Assembly (NCBI GenBank): GCA_027487575.1
Contig: JAIYDJ010000071.1
Span: forward strand, 1 to 33,076
Reading direction: 5' to 3'
Origin: Rhodobacter sp.
GTDB taxonomy: Bacteria; Pseudomonadota; Alphaproteobacteria; Rhodobacterales; Rhodobacteraceae
DNA: 33,076 nucleotides
A program made the translations under genes and the position numbers. Position 1 is the first letter of the stretch. Each line of letters starts with the position of its first letter. The notes beneath the pieces were generated by a model. It saw only the letters and a program-made list of their open reading frames with translations, had not been told where the DNA came from and did no database searches. Of the stretch, positions 1 to 8,014 are shown one piece after another.

Positions 1-852
1 GACCCGTCCGAACGCGGCGTGGCGATGGTGTTCCAGACCTACGCGCTTTACCCCCACATGACGGTCGCCGAAAACATGGGCTTCGGGCTGAAGATGACCG
101 GCCACCCGAAGGACGAGATTGCCAGAAAGGTCAAGGAAGCCAGCCGCATCCTGAAACTCGACGACTATCTGGCGCGCAAGCCGAAAGCCTTGTCGGGTGG
201 CCAGCGCCAGCGCGTCGCCATCGGGCGGGCCATCGTGCGCGGGCCGGAAGTCTTTCTGTTCGACGAACCGCTGTCGAATCTCGACGCCGAACTCAGGGTC
301 GAGATGCGCGTCGAAATCTCGCGCCTGCACCGCGAGATCGGCGCGACGATGATCTATGTGACGCATGATCAGGTCGAGGCGATGACGCTGGCCGACAAGA
401 TCGTGGTGCTGCGCGCCGGCCGGGTCGAGCAGGTGGGCCGCCCGCTCGACCTCTACCGCGACCCCGACAACCGCTTCGTCGCGGGGTTCATCGGTTCCCC
501 TGCGATGAACTTCGTCGCGGCCACCGTGGACGGACCCGGCCGCACCACCAGCCCCGGCCTCGCCGGCGCCGTCCCTCTTGACCTCGCCCTGCCCGGCGCA
601 GGGGCCGCCGTCACCCTCGGCCTTCGCCCGCAGCATCTGGCCATCGACCCTGCCGGGACGACCCACAAGGTCGAGATGACCGAAGCCCTGGGCGGCACCT
701 CCTTCATCCACCTCTCCGCCCCCACCGGCGAGAAACTGGTGGTCGAGGCGCATGACGACATCGTCATCGACCACGCAACCCGGGTCGGCATCACTTTCGA
801 CCCCGCCCACGTCCTCGCCTTTGCCGCCGACACGGGACTGCGCATCAGATAA
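1..852 (+). CDS. ABC transporter ATP-binding protein, UgpC/MalK type (5' end missing)
   Basis: The reading frame is open from base 1, so the N-terminus with the Walker A P-loop lies outside the window. Visible in order are the Q-loop (VFQTYALYPHMTV), the ABC signature LSGGQRQRVAIGRA, Walker B (FLFDEPLSNLDA), the H-loop histidine (VTHDQVEAMT) and a C-terminal TOBE-like extension. This combination is typical of CUT1-type sugar, polyol or glycerol-phosphate importers, where the ATPase dimer drives two membrane subunits on the cytoplasmic side. The partner permeases and binding protein must lie upstream, so the substrate cannot be told. It is not a TauB-type ATPase, which is shorter and lacks the long TOBE tail, so its position next to the taurine genes does not make it a taurine importer. 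A terminator-like repeat follows the stop. Confidence 0.9.
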   Translation, partial: DPSERGVAMVFQTYALYPHMTVAENMGFGLKMTGHPKDEIARKVKEASRILKLDDYLARKPKALSGGQRQRVAIGRAIVRGPEVFLFDEPLSNLDAELRVEMRVEISRLHREIGATMIYVTHDQVEAMTLADKIVVLRAGRVEQVGRPLDLYRDPDNRFVAGFIGSPAMNFVAATVDGPGRTTSPGLAGAVPLDLALPGAGAAVTLGLRPQHLAIDPAGTTHKVEMTEALGGTSFIHLSAPTGEKLVVEAHDDIVIDHATRVGITFDPAHVLAFAADTGLRIR

Positions 853-861
853 CGGTCGGTT

Positions 862-916
862 CTTCATTTTCTGCTCAAAAATATCCCACGGGGGTGCGGG
901 GGTGTGAAACCCCCGC
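862..916 (+). terminator. Terminator-like intergenic repeat, copy A
   Basis: This begins 10 bases after the ABC ATPase stop. It contains the block ATTTTCTG, then ATATCCCACGGGGGT, then a hairpin with a 7-bp stem (896-902 with 910-916) and loop TGTGAAA. The same layout recurs after xsc (5767-5861) and after the SDR gene (19590-19645), always just downstream of a stop codon and in the same orientation. No U-run follows the stem, so it is not a classical intrinsic terminator. I infer a transcript-end or 3'-stabilising element of this lineage. Confidence 0.6.
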
Positions 917-918
917 TT

Positions 919-951
919 CTGGTCTTACCGCATCGCAACGTGTGGCCCTAC
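919..951 (+). promoter_or_regulatory. Candidate TauR operator upstream of tpa
   Basis: Two direct repeats, CTGGTCTTAC (919-928) and GTGGCCCTAC (942-951), are 23 bp apart start to start. They resemble the CTGGACYTAA repeats that I recall being required for TauR activation of the tpa promoter in Rhodobacter capsulatus: 8 of 10 bases match in the first and 7 in the second. A -10-like GACAAT lies at 972-977, placing the repeats where an activator would touch the -35 region. The match to the published motif is from memory. Confidence 0.5.
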
Positions 952-1001
952 GCCCCCCGCCGCCGATCCCCGACAATGCCCCATCCAAAAGGGAGCTTCC
1001 G

Positions 1002-2381
1002 ATGAACGACCTGACCCCGCCCAACGACATCTCCCACGTCATCGAGGCTGACCGCGCCCATATCTGGCACCACCTCAGCCAGCACAAGCAGTACGAAACC
1101 ATCGACCCGCGCATCATCGTCGAGGGCAAGGGCCTGCGCGTCTGGGACGCCAAGGGGCGCGAGCATATCGATGCCGTGTCGGGCGGGGTGTGGACGGTCA
1201 ACGTGGGCTACGGGCGCGAATCCATCGCCAAGGCCGTCTACGACCAGTTGATCAAGCTGAACTATTTCGCGGGGTCCGCAGGGTCGATCCCCGGCTCGAT
1301 GTTCGCCGAACGGCTGATCGAAAAGATGCCCGGCCTTGCCCGCGTCTACTACTCCAACTCGGGGTCCGAGGCGAACGAGAAGGTCTACAAGATGGTCCGC
1401 CAGATCTCGGCGCGCCATCACGGGGGCCGCAAGAGCAAGATCCTGTACCGCGAGCGTGACTACCACGGCACCACGATCACGGCGCTGTCTTCGGCCGGTC
1501 AGCCGCAACGCGCCATGCAGTACGGCCCCTTCACCCCCGGTTTTGTCGAGGTGCCGCACTGCCTTGAATACCGCGCCCAGTGGGCCGGGCCGAACTATGG
1601 CATCCGCGCCGCCGATGCGATCGAAGAGGTGATCCTGCGCGAGGGCCCCGATACCGTGGGTGCCATCGTGCTGGAACCGGTGACAGCAGGTGGCGGCGTC
1701 ATCGTGCCGCCCGAAGGCTACTGGCCCCGCGTTCAGGAAATCTGCCGCAAATACAACGTGCTTCTGCATATCGACGAAGTCGTCTGCGGCGTCGGCCGCA
1801 CCGGCACATGGTTCGGCTATCAGCACTACGGGGTCCAGCCCGACTTCGTGACGATGGCCAAGGGTGTCGCCTCGGGCTATGCCGCCATTGCCTGCACCGT
1901 GACGACCGAAGCCATCTTCGAGATGTTCAAGGACGATGTTTCCGATCCTCTCAGCTACTTCCGCGATATCTCCACCTTCGGCGGCTGCACCGCAGGCCCG
2001 GCGGCGGCGCTGGAAAACATGCGGATCATCGAGGATGAGGACCTTCTGAACAACACCACCGAGATGGGCGCGCGGCTGATCAGCAACCTCAACGCGCTGG
2101 CCGAAAAGCACAAAGTCATCGGCGATGTGCGCGGCAAGGGCCTGTTCTGCGGGGCCGAACTGGTCGCCGACCGGGCCACCAAGGAGCCGGCGGACGAGAA
2201 GAAGGTGCAGGCGGTCGTCGCGGACTGCATGGCGCAGGCGGTCATCATCGGGGCCACCAACCGCAGCTTGCCCGGCTTCAACAACACGCTGTGCCTGTCG
2301 CCCGCCCTGATTGCGACGCCCGACGACATCGACGCGATCACCCACGCCATCGACGGCGCCCTGACCCGCGTCTTCGGCTGA
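1002..2381 (+). CDS. tpa: Taurine--pyruvate aminotransferase
   Basis: A 459-residue class III, PLP-dependent aminotransferase. It transfers the amino group of taurine to pyruvate, giving sulfoacetaldehyde and alanine, the first step of taurine dissimilation in the cytoplasm. Seen in the sequence are YYSNSGSEANEKVYKM, HIDEVVCGVGRTG (the aspartate contacting the pyridine nitrogen) and the PLP lysine K287 in MAKGVASGY. The ATG at 1002 is preferred over upstream in-frame starts because GGGAG stands 6 bases before it and MNDLTPP... has the family's usual N-terminus and length. The gene is followed directly by tauR and xsc, the order described for R. capsulatus, which makes the substrate assignment much firmer than sequence alone. 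Other omega-amino acid:pyruvate aminotransferases are the main alternative. Confidence 0.9.
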   Translation: MNDLTPPNDISHVIEADRAHIWHHLSQHKQYETIDPRIIVEGKGLRVWDAKGREHIDAVSGGVWTVNVGYGRESIAKAVYDQLIKLNYFAGSAGSIPGSMFAERLIEKMPGLARVYYSNSGSEANEKVYKMVRQISARHHGGRKSKILYRERDYHGTTITALSSAGQPQRAMQYGPFTPGFVEVPHCLEYRAQWAGPNYGIRAADAIEEVILREGPDTVGAIVLEPVTAGGGVIVPPEGYWPRVQEICRKYNVLLHIDEVVCGVGRTGTWFGYQHYGVQPDFVTMAKGVASGYAAIACTVTTEAIFEMFKDDVSDPLSYFRDISTFGGCTAGPAAALENMRIIEDEDLLNNTTEMGARLISNLNALAEKHKVIGDVRGKGLFCGAELVADRATKEPADEKKVQAVVADCMAQAVIIGATNRSLPGFNNTLCLSPALIATPDDIDAITHAIDGALTRVFG

Positions 2382-2440
2382 TTGACTTGTCACCGGCGGG
2401 CTGGCCTTATAGGGCCAGCCCCGCCGTGCGATAGGTCCAG
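2382..2440 (+). promoter_or_regulatory. tpa-tauR spacer: promoter-like boxes and three CTGG motifs
   Basis: The 60-bp gap holds TTGACT (2382-2387) with CCTTAT or TATAGG 17-20 bp downstream, a plausible sigma-70 promoter for tauR. It also holds CTGGCCTTAT (2401-2410, plus strand), CTGGCCCTAT (2409-2418, minus strand) and CTGGACCTAT (2431-2440, minus strand). The last matches 9 of 10 positions of the recalled TauR motif CTGGACYTAA. The first two overlap head to head and form a hairpin with arms GGCTGGCC/GGCCAGCC, which could be misread as a terminator. Autoregulation of tauR is the inference. Confidence 0.5.
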
Positions 2441-2441
2441 A

Positions 2442-3899
2442 ATGCTGATCCCGGTCGAAACCTTCTTCCTTCCCCCGGCCAGCACGGGCACGCTGCAACA
2501 GCGCATCCGGCAGATCGTGGCCGATGGCATCCTGACCGGCCGCTTTCGTCCAGGTGACAAGATGCCCTCGTCTCGGGGCTTGGCCGCGCATCTGTCGGTC
2601 AGCCGGATCACCGTGACGCTGGCATATGCCGATCTTGTCAGTTCCGACTATCTGATCCCGCGCGGGCGTTCCGGCTTTTTCGTCTCAGACACCGCGCCGC
2701 GCCCGCCGCAGTTCGCCCCCACCCCGCCCCCGCGCGAGGCGATCGATTATGCCGCGCTGACCGCAGACCGCTTTGCCACGCTGGTCCCGGTCGCCAAACC
2801 CGCCGACTGGCGCGACTATCCCTATCCCTTCATCTACGGGCAGGCCGACGCATCGCTGTTCGACCACCAGAACTGGCGCGCCTGCGCCCTGCGCGCGCTG
2901 GGAAAGCGCGATTTTGCCGCGATGACCACCGATTACATCGACGCCGACGACCCCCTGCTGATCGAGGCGCTGATCCGCACCCTGCTGCCCCGCCGCGGGA
3001 TCGAGGCGCAACCCGATCAGGTTCTGCTGACGCTCGGCGCGCAGAACGGCCTGTGGCTTGCCGCGCAGGTCCTGCTTGCACCGGGGCGGCGGGCGGTGAT
3101 CGAAAACCCCTGCTACCCGGGGCTGCGGCAGGTGCTTGGCCTGACGCAGGCGCAGGTCACCCCGGTCGATGTCGATGCGATGGGCCTGCCGCCCGATGCG
3201 CTGCCGCCCACGGACGTGGTCTTCACAACCGCCAGCCATCATTGCCCGACCAACGCCACCATGCCGCTGGACCGCCGGATGGCTTTCCTGAAAGCCGCCT
3301 CGGAACAGGATTTCGTCATCGTCGAGGACGACTACGAATTCGAGATGTCCTTTCTGAAATCCGTTTCGCCCTCGCTGAAATCGCTGGATGCCGAAGGCCG
3401 GGTGATCCATGCCGGGTCGTTTTCGAAATCCCTGTTCCCCGGCCTGCGGTTGGGTTACCTCGTCGGCCCCGCCAGTTTCATCCGGCAGGCCCGCGCGCTG
3501 CGCACCGCCGTGCTGCGCCATCCGCCCGGACATATCCAGCGCACGACCGCCTATTTCCTGTCGCTTGGGCATTACGACACGCTGATCAACCGGATGCAGG
3601 CCGCTTTCCGCCGCCGCCGCCTGATCATGGAAGACGCGATTGCCGAAGCCGGCCTGACCGTCGCCGGGCGGGGCGCGTTCGGCGGCTCCAGCCTGTGGAT
3701 GCAAGCCCCGTCCGGCACCGACACCACCGCGCTGGCCACCACCCTGCGCGGCGCGGGCGTGCTGATCGAACCCGGCCGCCCGTTCTATGGCGCCATGGGT
3801 CCGGCGCACTTCTACCGCCTTGCCTATTCCTCGATCGCCCCGGCCCGCATTCCCGAAGGCATCGCCCGGATCGGCCGCGCGCTGGCCTCATCCGCGTAA
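2442..3899 (+). CDS. tauR: MocR-type transcriptional regulator of taurine genes, TauR
   Basis: A 485-residue two-domain regulator. Residues about 15-80 form a GntR-type winged helix (LQQRIRQIVADGILTGRFRPG, PSSRGLAAHLSVSR, YLIPRGRSGFFV). The rest is a fold-type I aminotransferase-like domain that keeps the PLP lysine (K329 in GSFSKSLFPGLRLGY), the NPCYPGLR block and VEDDYEFE. Such proteins sense an amine, here presumably taurine, through PLP chemistry and usually activate the neighbouring catabolic operon. The ATG at 2442 aligns with the family start; there is no strong ribosome binding site, so the start could also be re-initiated from tpa. It lies between tpa and xsc, as in R. capsulatus. 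Confidence 0.88.
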   Translation: MLIPVETFFLPPASTGTLQQRIRQIVADGILTGRFRPGDKMPSSRGLAAHLSVSRITVTLAYADLVSSDYLIPRGRSGFFVSDTAPRPPQFAPTPPPREAIDYAALTADRFATLVPVAKPADWRDYPYPFIYGQADASLFDHQNWRACALRALGKRDFAAMTTDYIDADDPLLIEALIRTLLPRRGIEAQPDQVLLTLGAQNGLWLAAQVLLAPGRRAVIENPCYPGLRQVLGLTQAQVTPVDVDAMGLPPDALPPTDVVFTTASHHCPTNATMPLDRRMAFLKAASEQDFVIVEDDYEFEMSFLKSVSPSLKSLDAEGRVIHAGSFSKSLFPGLRLGYLVGPASFIRQARALRTAVLRHPPGHIQRTTAYFLSLGHYDTLINRMQAAFRRRRLIMEDAIAEAGLTVAGRGAFGGSSLWMQAPSGTDTTALATTLRGAGVLIEPGRPFYGAMGPAHFYRLAYSSIAPARIPEGIARIGRALASSA

Positions 3900-3904
3900 A
3901 GTCT

Positions 3905-3914
3905 CTGGCCCTAC
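3905..3914 (+). promoter_or_regulatory. CTGG motif upstream of xsc
   Basis: CTGGCCCTAC matches 8 of 10 positions of the recalled TauR motif and differs by one base from GTGGCCCTAC before tpa. It lies 5 bases after the tauR stop and 53 bases before the xsc start. Either xsc has its own TauR-dependent promoter, or this is a chance match in G+C-rich sequence. Confidence 0.35.
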
Positions 3915-3966
3915 GGGGGCCGGTGCACCCCCCCTATTATGCGCACCAAGCATAAGGAATCCGCCG

Positions 3967-5739
3967 ATGAAGATGACCACCGAAGAAGCCTTCGTGAAAA
4001 CCCTGCAGATGCACGGCATCGCCCACGCCTTCGGCATCATCGGCTCGGCCTTCATGCCGATCTCGGACCTGTTTCCGCGCGCCGGCATCACCTTCTGGGA
4101 CTGCGCACACGAAGGCTCGGGCGGGATGATGGCCGACGGATATACCCGCGCGTCGGGCCGCATGAGCATGATGATCGCGCAGAACGGCCCCGGCATCACC
4201 AACTTCGTCACCGCCGTGAAGACCGCCTACTGGAACCACACGCCGCTTCTGCTCGTCACGCCGCAGGCCGCCAACAAGACCATCGGCATGGGCGGTTTCC
4301 AGGAGGTCGAGCAGATGGCGCTTTTTGCCGACATGGTCGCCTATCAGGAAGAGGTCCGCGACCCCTCCCGCGTGGCCGAGGTGCTGAACCGGGTGATCCT
4401 TGCCGCCAAGCGCGCCTCTGCCCCCGCCCAGATCAACATGCCGCGCGATTACTGGACACAGGTGATCGACATCGACCTGCCCGCCATCGTCGAGTTCGAG
4501 CGGCCTTCAGGTGGGGATGCCGCCATTGCCGAGGCCGCCGCCCTGCTGTCGTCTGCGAAATTTCCCGTCATCCTGAATGGCGCAGGCGTGGTCCTTGCCG
4601 GGGCCATCCCCGCCAGCATGGCGCTTGCCGAACGCCTCGATGCGCCGGTCTGCGTCGGCTACCAGCATAACGACGCCTTCCCCGGTTCGCACCCGCTGTT
4701 CGCCGGGCCGCTGGGCTACAACGGCTCAAGGGCGGCAATGGAGTTGATTTCCGCGGCCGATGTGGTATTCTGTCTGGGTACCCGGTTGAACCCGTTTTCA
4801 ACGCTCCCGGGATACGCGCTGGACTACTGGCCGAAGCAGGCCAAGATCATTCAAGTTGACATCAACCCGGATCGGATCGGGCTGACCAAGAAGGTCACTG
4901 TTGGCATTGTCGGCGACGCGAAAAAGGTCGCCGAGGCGGTTTTGGCGCGGCTTGCCTCTACCGCCGGTGACCATGGGCGCACCGAACGCAAGCATCTCAT
5001 CGCGCAGACCAAATCGTCTTGGGCGCAGGCGCTGTCGTCGATGGACCACGAGGATGACGATCCCGGCACCACCTGGAATCAGCGCGCCCGCGCCGCCAAG
5101 CCCGACTGGATGAGCCCCCGCATGGCCTGGCGCGCCATCCAGTCGGCGCTGCCGCGCGAGGCGATCATCTCGTCCGACATCGGCAACAACTGCGCCATCG
5201 GCAACGCCTACCCGACCTTCGAAGAGGGGCGCAAATATCTCGCCCCCGGCCTGTTCGGCCCCTGCGGCTATGGCCTGCCGTCCGTTGTCGGGGCAAAGAT
5301 CGCCTGTCCGGACACCCCCGTGGTCGGATTTTCCGGCGATGGCGCCTTCGGCATCGCGGTGACCGAACTGACTGCCATCGGCCGTCCGGAATGGCCCGCC
5401 ATCACCCAGGTGGTGTTCCGCAACTACCAGTGGGGTGCCGAAAAGCGCAACTCGACGCTGTGGTATGACGACAACTTCATCGGCACCGAGCTTGACACCG
5501 GCGTGTCCTATGCCGCCATCGCGCAGGCCTGCGGTCTGCAAGGTGTCGTCGTCCGCACGATGGACGAGCTGACCGCCGCCCTGCGGCAGGCCATCACCGA
5601 CCAGATGCAACACGGCAAGACCACCCTGATCGAGGCGATGATCAATCAGGAACTGGGTGAACCCTTCCGCCGCGACGCGATGAAGAAACCGGTGGCTGTC
5701 GCGGGCATCGACCCGGCCGACATGCGTGCGCAGGCCTGA
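3967..5739 (+). CDS. xsc: Sulfoacetaldehyde acetyltransferase
   Basis: A 590-residue thiamine-diphosphate enzyme. Xsc converts sulfoacetaldehyde and phosphate to acetyl phosphate and sulfite, the carbon-sulfur bond-breaking step of taurine degradation. Three acetolactate-synthase-like domains are visible: an N-terminal Pyr domain with DCAHEGSGGMMADGY (the activating glutamate), a central domain (residues about 190-330), and a C-terminal PP domain with the ThDP/Mg motif starting GDG at residues 457-459 and continuing to the asparagine in FRNYQWGAEKRN. That last stretch is characteristic of Xsc rather than acetolactate synthase. The ATG at 3967 follows AAGGA by 8 bases; a second ATG two codons on is possible. 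No pta gene follows, so acetyl phosphate must be handled by an enzyme encoded elsewhere. Confidence 0.93.
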   Translation: MKMTTEEAFVKTLQMHGIAHAFGIIGSAFMPISDLFPRAGITFWDCAHEGSGGMMADGYTRASGRMSMMIAQNGPGITNFVTAVKTAYWNHTPLLLVTPQAANKTIGMGGFQEVEQMALFADMVAYQEEVRDPSRVAEVLNRVILAAKRASAPAQINMPRDYWTQVIDIDLPAIVEFERPSGGDAAIAEAAALLSSAKFPVILNGAGVVLAGAIPASMALAERLDAPVCVGYQHNDAFPGSHPLFAGPLGYNGSRAAMELISAADVVFCLGTRLNPFSTLPGYALDYWPKQAKIIQVDINPDRIGLTKKVTVGIVGDAKKVAEAVLARLASTAGDHGRTERKHLIAQTKSSWAQALSSMDHEDDDPGTTWNQRARAAKPDWMSPRMAWRAIQSALPREAIISSDIGNNCAIGNAYPTFEEGRKYLAPGLFGPCGYGLPSVVGAKIACPDTPVVGFSGDGAFGIAVTELTAIGRPEWPAITQVVFRNYQWGAEKRNSTLWYDDNFIGTELDTGVSYAAIAQACGLQGVVVRTMDELTAALRQAITDQMQHGKTTLIEAMINQELGEPFRRDAMKKPVAVAGIDPADMRAQA

Positions 5740-5766
5740 TCCGGAAGGCCAGACCTGCAAGCCTGA

Positions 5767-5861
5767 CCATTTTCTGTCCCCAACTATCCCACGGGGGTGC
5801 GCCGTCGGTTGCGCCACCGGTTCAAGAAACCGACAGCGCGGGGGGGTGTGAAACCCCCCGG
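5767..5861 (+). terminator. Terminator-like intergenic repeat, copy B, with an extra stem-loop
   Basis: It lies 27 bases after the xsc stop. It shares CATTTTCTGTC, CTATCCCACGGGGGTGCG and GGGGTGTGAAACCCC with copy A. Between these shared blocks sits an additional hairpin with arms GTCGGTT (5804-5810) and AACCGAC (5828-5834), absent from copy A. The terminal G-run/C-run stem is 5841-5846 with 5854-5859. It probably reduces read-through from xsc into tauE, but 148 bp with no better promoter candidate leaves both options open. Confidence 0.55.
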
Positions 5862-5887
5862 CCTGTCCGCAATCCCGAAGGTCGACC

Positions 5888-6634
5888 ATGCCGCTTCCCT
5901 TCGACCTTACCCCCGCGACGGCGCTTTTCATGGCGATGGCCTTCCTCGTCGCCGCCTTCGTGCGGGGCTATTCCGGCTTCGGGTTTTCGGCACTGGTTGT
6001 CGCGTCCTCCGCACTCGTCACCAATCCGCTGAACTTCGTCGCAGTGGTGATGTTCTGCGAATTCGGCATGACGGTGCAGCAGTGGGGCGGGGTCTGGCGC
6101 GATGTGGCGTGGCGGCGGGTTGTCACCCTGATGATCGGGGCTGTCATCGGTCTGCCGCTTGGCCTTTGGGCGCTGACCGGGGCAGGGGTCGACACCGCCC
6201 GCGCCGTGGTGGCGATCTATGTTCTGGCCATGTGCGCGCTGATGCTGATGGGCTGGCGGATCACCAGGGCACAGGGCGACGCCGGGCATCTGGCGGTCGG
6301 CCTCGCCTCGGGCCTTGCCAACGCGCCGGGCATGGGGGGGCTGCCGGTCGCCACCTATTTCACCGCGCAGGGCATGGCTGCGGGCACCTTCCGGGCGACA
6401 CTGATCGCCTATTTCGCGGTGCTGGACCTTTATTCAGCGCCGGTGATGTGGGCGCATGGCCTCGTCACCTGGGACACGCTGTATGCTGCCGCGTTGTCGG
6501 TTCCGATCATCGTGCTGGGCACCTGGGCGGGGGGGCGGCATTTCCTGAACACCGACCCGCAGGATTTCCGCCGCTTCGCGATCTTCCTTCTGGCCGGTCT
6601 GGCGATCATGGGCCTGCTGAAGTCGGTGTTCTGA
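5888..6634 (+). CDS. tauE: TauE/SafE-family sulfite or sulfonate exporter
   Basis: A 248-residue, very hydrophobic protein with about seven or eight predicted membrane helices, the usual size for the TauE/SafE family. The N-terminal helix carries the family-typical FVRGYSGFGFSAL segment, and the second half repeats the pattern with LASGLANAPGMGGLPVATYF, an internal duplication expected for this fold. The ATG at 5888 has GAAGG about 7 bases upstream. Next to xsc, the obvious role is export of the sulfite released from taurine, a job suggested for TauE proteins in several taurine clusters; the family also moves other anions, so substrate is inferred from context only. It ends 9 bases before the stop of the convergent benE-like gene. 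Confidence 0.8.
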   Translation: MPLPFDLTPATALFMAMAFLVAAFVRGYSGFGFSALVVASSALVTNPLNFVAVVMFCEFGMTVQQWGGVWRDVAWRRVVTLMIGAVIGLPLGLWALTGAGVDTARAVVAIYVLAMCALMLMGWRITRAQGDAGHLAVGLASGLANAPGMGGLPVATYFTAQGMAAGTFRATLIAYFAVLDLYSAPVMWAHGLVTWDTLYAAALSVPIIVLGTWAGGRHFLNTDPQDFRRFAIFLLAGLAIMGLLKSVF

Positions 6635-6643
6635 CGGCAGGGT

Positions 6644-7804
6644 TCAACCTGCCGCCCGCAGCCGCGCGGCGGCCCGGCCCAACCCGTACATCCCCAGACC
6701 CGCCGCCAGACCCCAGAACGCCGCCCCCACGCCAAAGGCCGCAACCCCTGACCCGGTGACGGCCAGCGTCATCACGGCCGCGAACCGCGTCTCCACCGGC
6801 ACGAAGGCCCCCGTCAGCGCCCCCATCAGCGGCCCCAGCAGCGCCAGCGCGACCAGACCCGTCATCAGCGGCGCGGGCAGGGCGGCCAGCAGCGGCAGGA
6901 TCACCGGGCTCAACAGCCCCAGCGCCACCCAGAACCCGGCATAGACAAGCCCCACCCTCCAGCGCTGATCGCGGTCCGGATGCACGTCATCGCCCAGACA
7001 GATCGCGGCGGTGATCGCGGCCATGCTGGTCGTGTGTGCGCCAAACAGCCCCGACAGGGCCGACAGCCCCCCCGTCACCATCAGCGCGGGTTGCACCGGC
7101 GGCGCATAGCCTGCCGCGCGCAGCGTCGCGAACCCCGGCAGGTTCTGCGACGCCATGGTCACCAGATACAGCGGCACCCCCAGCCCGATCAGCACCTCGA
7201 TCCGAAAGGCGGGCGGGATGAATTCCAGCCGAGGCACCGGTACCGGCAGCGCGGGCCAGCTCGCCAGTCCGGTTCCCAACGCCAGCGCCAGCCCCAGCGC
7301 CAGCGCAGCCAGCACTGCTACCGCCGGATTGCGCAACCGGACCAGCGCAAACACCGCCACCATCGGAAGCAGCACGCCGGGCAGCGCCTGCGCGGCAACG
7401 GCCCCCTTCAGGCAGAACGGCAACAGCACCCCCGCAAGCATCGCCGCCGCTACCCCGTCGGGTATCAGCGCGACGGCCCGGCCCAAAGGCCGCACCACCC
7501 CGGTCAGCGCGATCAGCCCGCCCGCCAGCACGAAGGCACCCACGGCCTCGGCCATCGTCACGCCCTGTGTGGCGGCGATCAGCGCGGCACCCGGCGTGGA
7601 CCACGCGAGCACGACCGGCACCCGCGCAAACAGGCTCAGTCCGGCCGACCCCGCCGCCTTGGCCAGACTGACGGCCAGCACCCAGCTTGCGGTCTGCGTG
7701 GGTGTGGCGCCTACCGCCAGTGCCGCCGACAGCAGCAGCGCGATCGTGCTGCCGTAGCCCACAAGGGATGCGACCAGAGCCGCCGAAATCATCGAAATCC
7801 GCAT
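6644..7804 (-). CDS. BenE-family benzoate/H+ symporter-like membrane protein
   Basis: A 386-residue polytopic inner-membrane protein with about 12 hydrophobic segments. It shows the BenE pattern: ARVPVVLAWSTPGAALIAA in the first third, QNLPGFATLRAAGY in the middle and LFGAHTTSMAAITAAICLGDD in the following segment. BenE proteins belong to the nucleobase/anion-transporter superfamily and are named for benzoate uptake; no benzoate catabolic gene is nearby, so the substrate is unknown. The ATG at 7804 follows AGAAGGA (minus strand) at a good distance. Only about 60 bases separate it from the last hairpin of the CcsR array upstream, so it may receive transcription from the heat-shock-type promoter of the DUF1127 gene. 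Confidence 0.85.
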   Translation of the reverse strand: MRISMISAALVASLVGYGSTIALLLSAALAVGATPTQTASWVLAVSLAKAAGSAGLSLFARVPVVLAWSTPGAALIAATQGVTMAEAVGAFVLAGGLIALTGVVRPLGRAVALIPDGVAAAMLAGVLLPFCLKGAVAAQALPGVLLPMVAVFALVRLRNPAVAVLAALALGLALALGTGLASWPALPVPVPRLEFIPPAFRIEVLIGLGVPLYLVTMASQNLPGFATLRAAGYAPPVQPALMVTGGLSALSGLFGAHTTSMAAITAAICLGDDVHPDRDQRWRVGLVYAGFWVALGLLSPVILPLLAALPAPLMTGLVALALLGPLMGALTGAFVPVETRFAAVMTLAVTGSGVAAFGVGAAFWGLAAGLGMYGLGRAAARLRAAG

Positions 7805-7867
7805 CGTTCCGTCCTTCTGAACCAGCGCACCCTAGCGGGCGTCGTTCCGGCTGCAAGGAGGAAGGGT

Positions 7868-7901
7868 GCGGCGACCCCAGGGTGGAGGTTGAGGTCGCCG
7901 C
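7868..7901 (-). ncRNA. Degenerate sixth CcsR-like hairpin
   Basis: A perfect 9-bp stem (7868-7876 with 7893-7901) encloses a loop that reads CCTCCACCC on the minus strand, one base away from the CCTCCTCCC of the other five. It is the last unit before the BenE-type gene. The intact stem with a changed loop suggests a diverged copy that may have lost or altered its pairing target. Confidence 0.5.
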
Positions 7902-7910
7902 GGATTTGAT

Positions 7911-7936
7911 CGGCCCCAGGGAGGAGGAGGGGGCCG
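7911..7936 (-). ncRNA. CcsR-type sRNA hairpin 5
   Basis: Arms CGGCCCC (7911-7917) and GGGGCCG (7930-7936) enclose a loop holding CCTCCTCCC on the minus strand (7919-7927). CcsR RNAs of R. sphaeroides are stress-induced, are processed from the mRNA of a DUF1127 gene, and carry this motif in the loop. The assignment here rests on motif, fold and position. Confidence 0.65.
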
Positions 7937-7974
7937 CTCAAACACCGGTCAGGGTCGTGGACCCCGAAGAAATT

Positions 7975-8008
7975 GCGGCGACCCCAGGGAGGAGGAGGGG
8001 GCCGCCGC
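7975..8008 (-). ncRNA. CcsR-type sRNA hairpin 4
   Basis: Arms GCGGCG (7975-7980) with CGCCGC (8003-8008) plus CCCC (7982-7985) with GGGG (7998-8001), split by a single mismatch, enclose a loop with the minus-strand CCTCCTCCC (7987-7995). About 38 bases of unpaired spacer separate it from hairpin 5. Confidence 0.65.
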
Positions 8009-8014
8009 GGATAT

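Noticed and set aside
1-852. The ABC ATPase as the taurine importer TauB
   Set aside because: The long C-terminal TOBE-like domain and the sequence around the signature are of the UgpC/MalK type; no TauA or TauC gene is in view.
2402-2418. Terminator between tpa and tauR
   Set aside because: The palindrome has no U-run and is explained better by two opposed CTGG motifs; termination here would also cut off tauR and xsc.
948-2591. A 547-codon open frame antisense to tpa
   Set aside because: Same composition effect; no ribosome site and no recognisable domain, while Tpa has all expected motifs.
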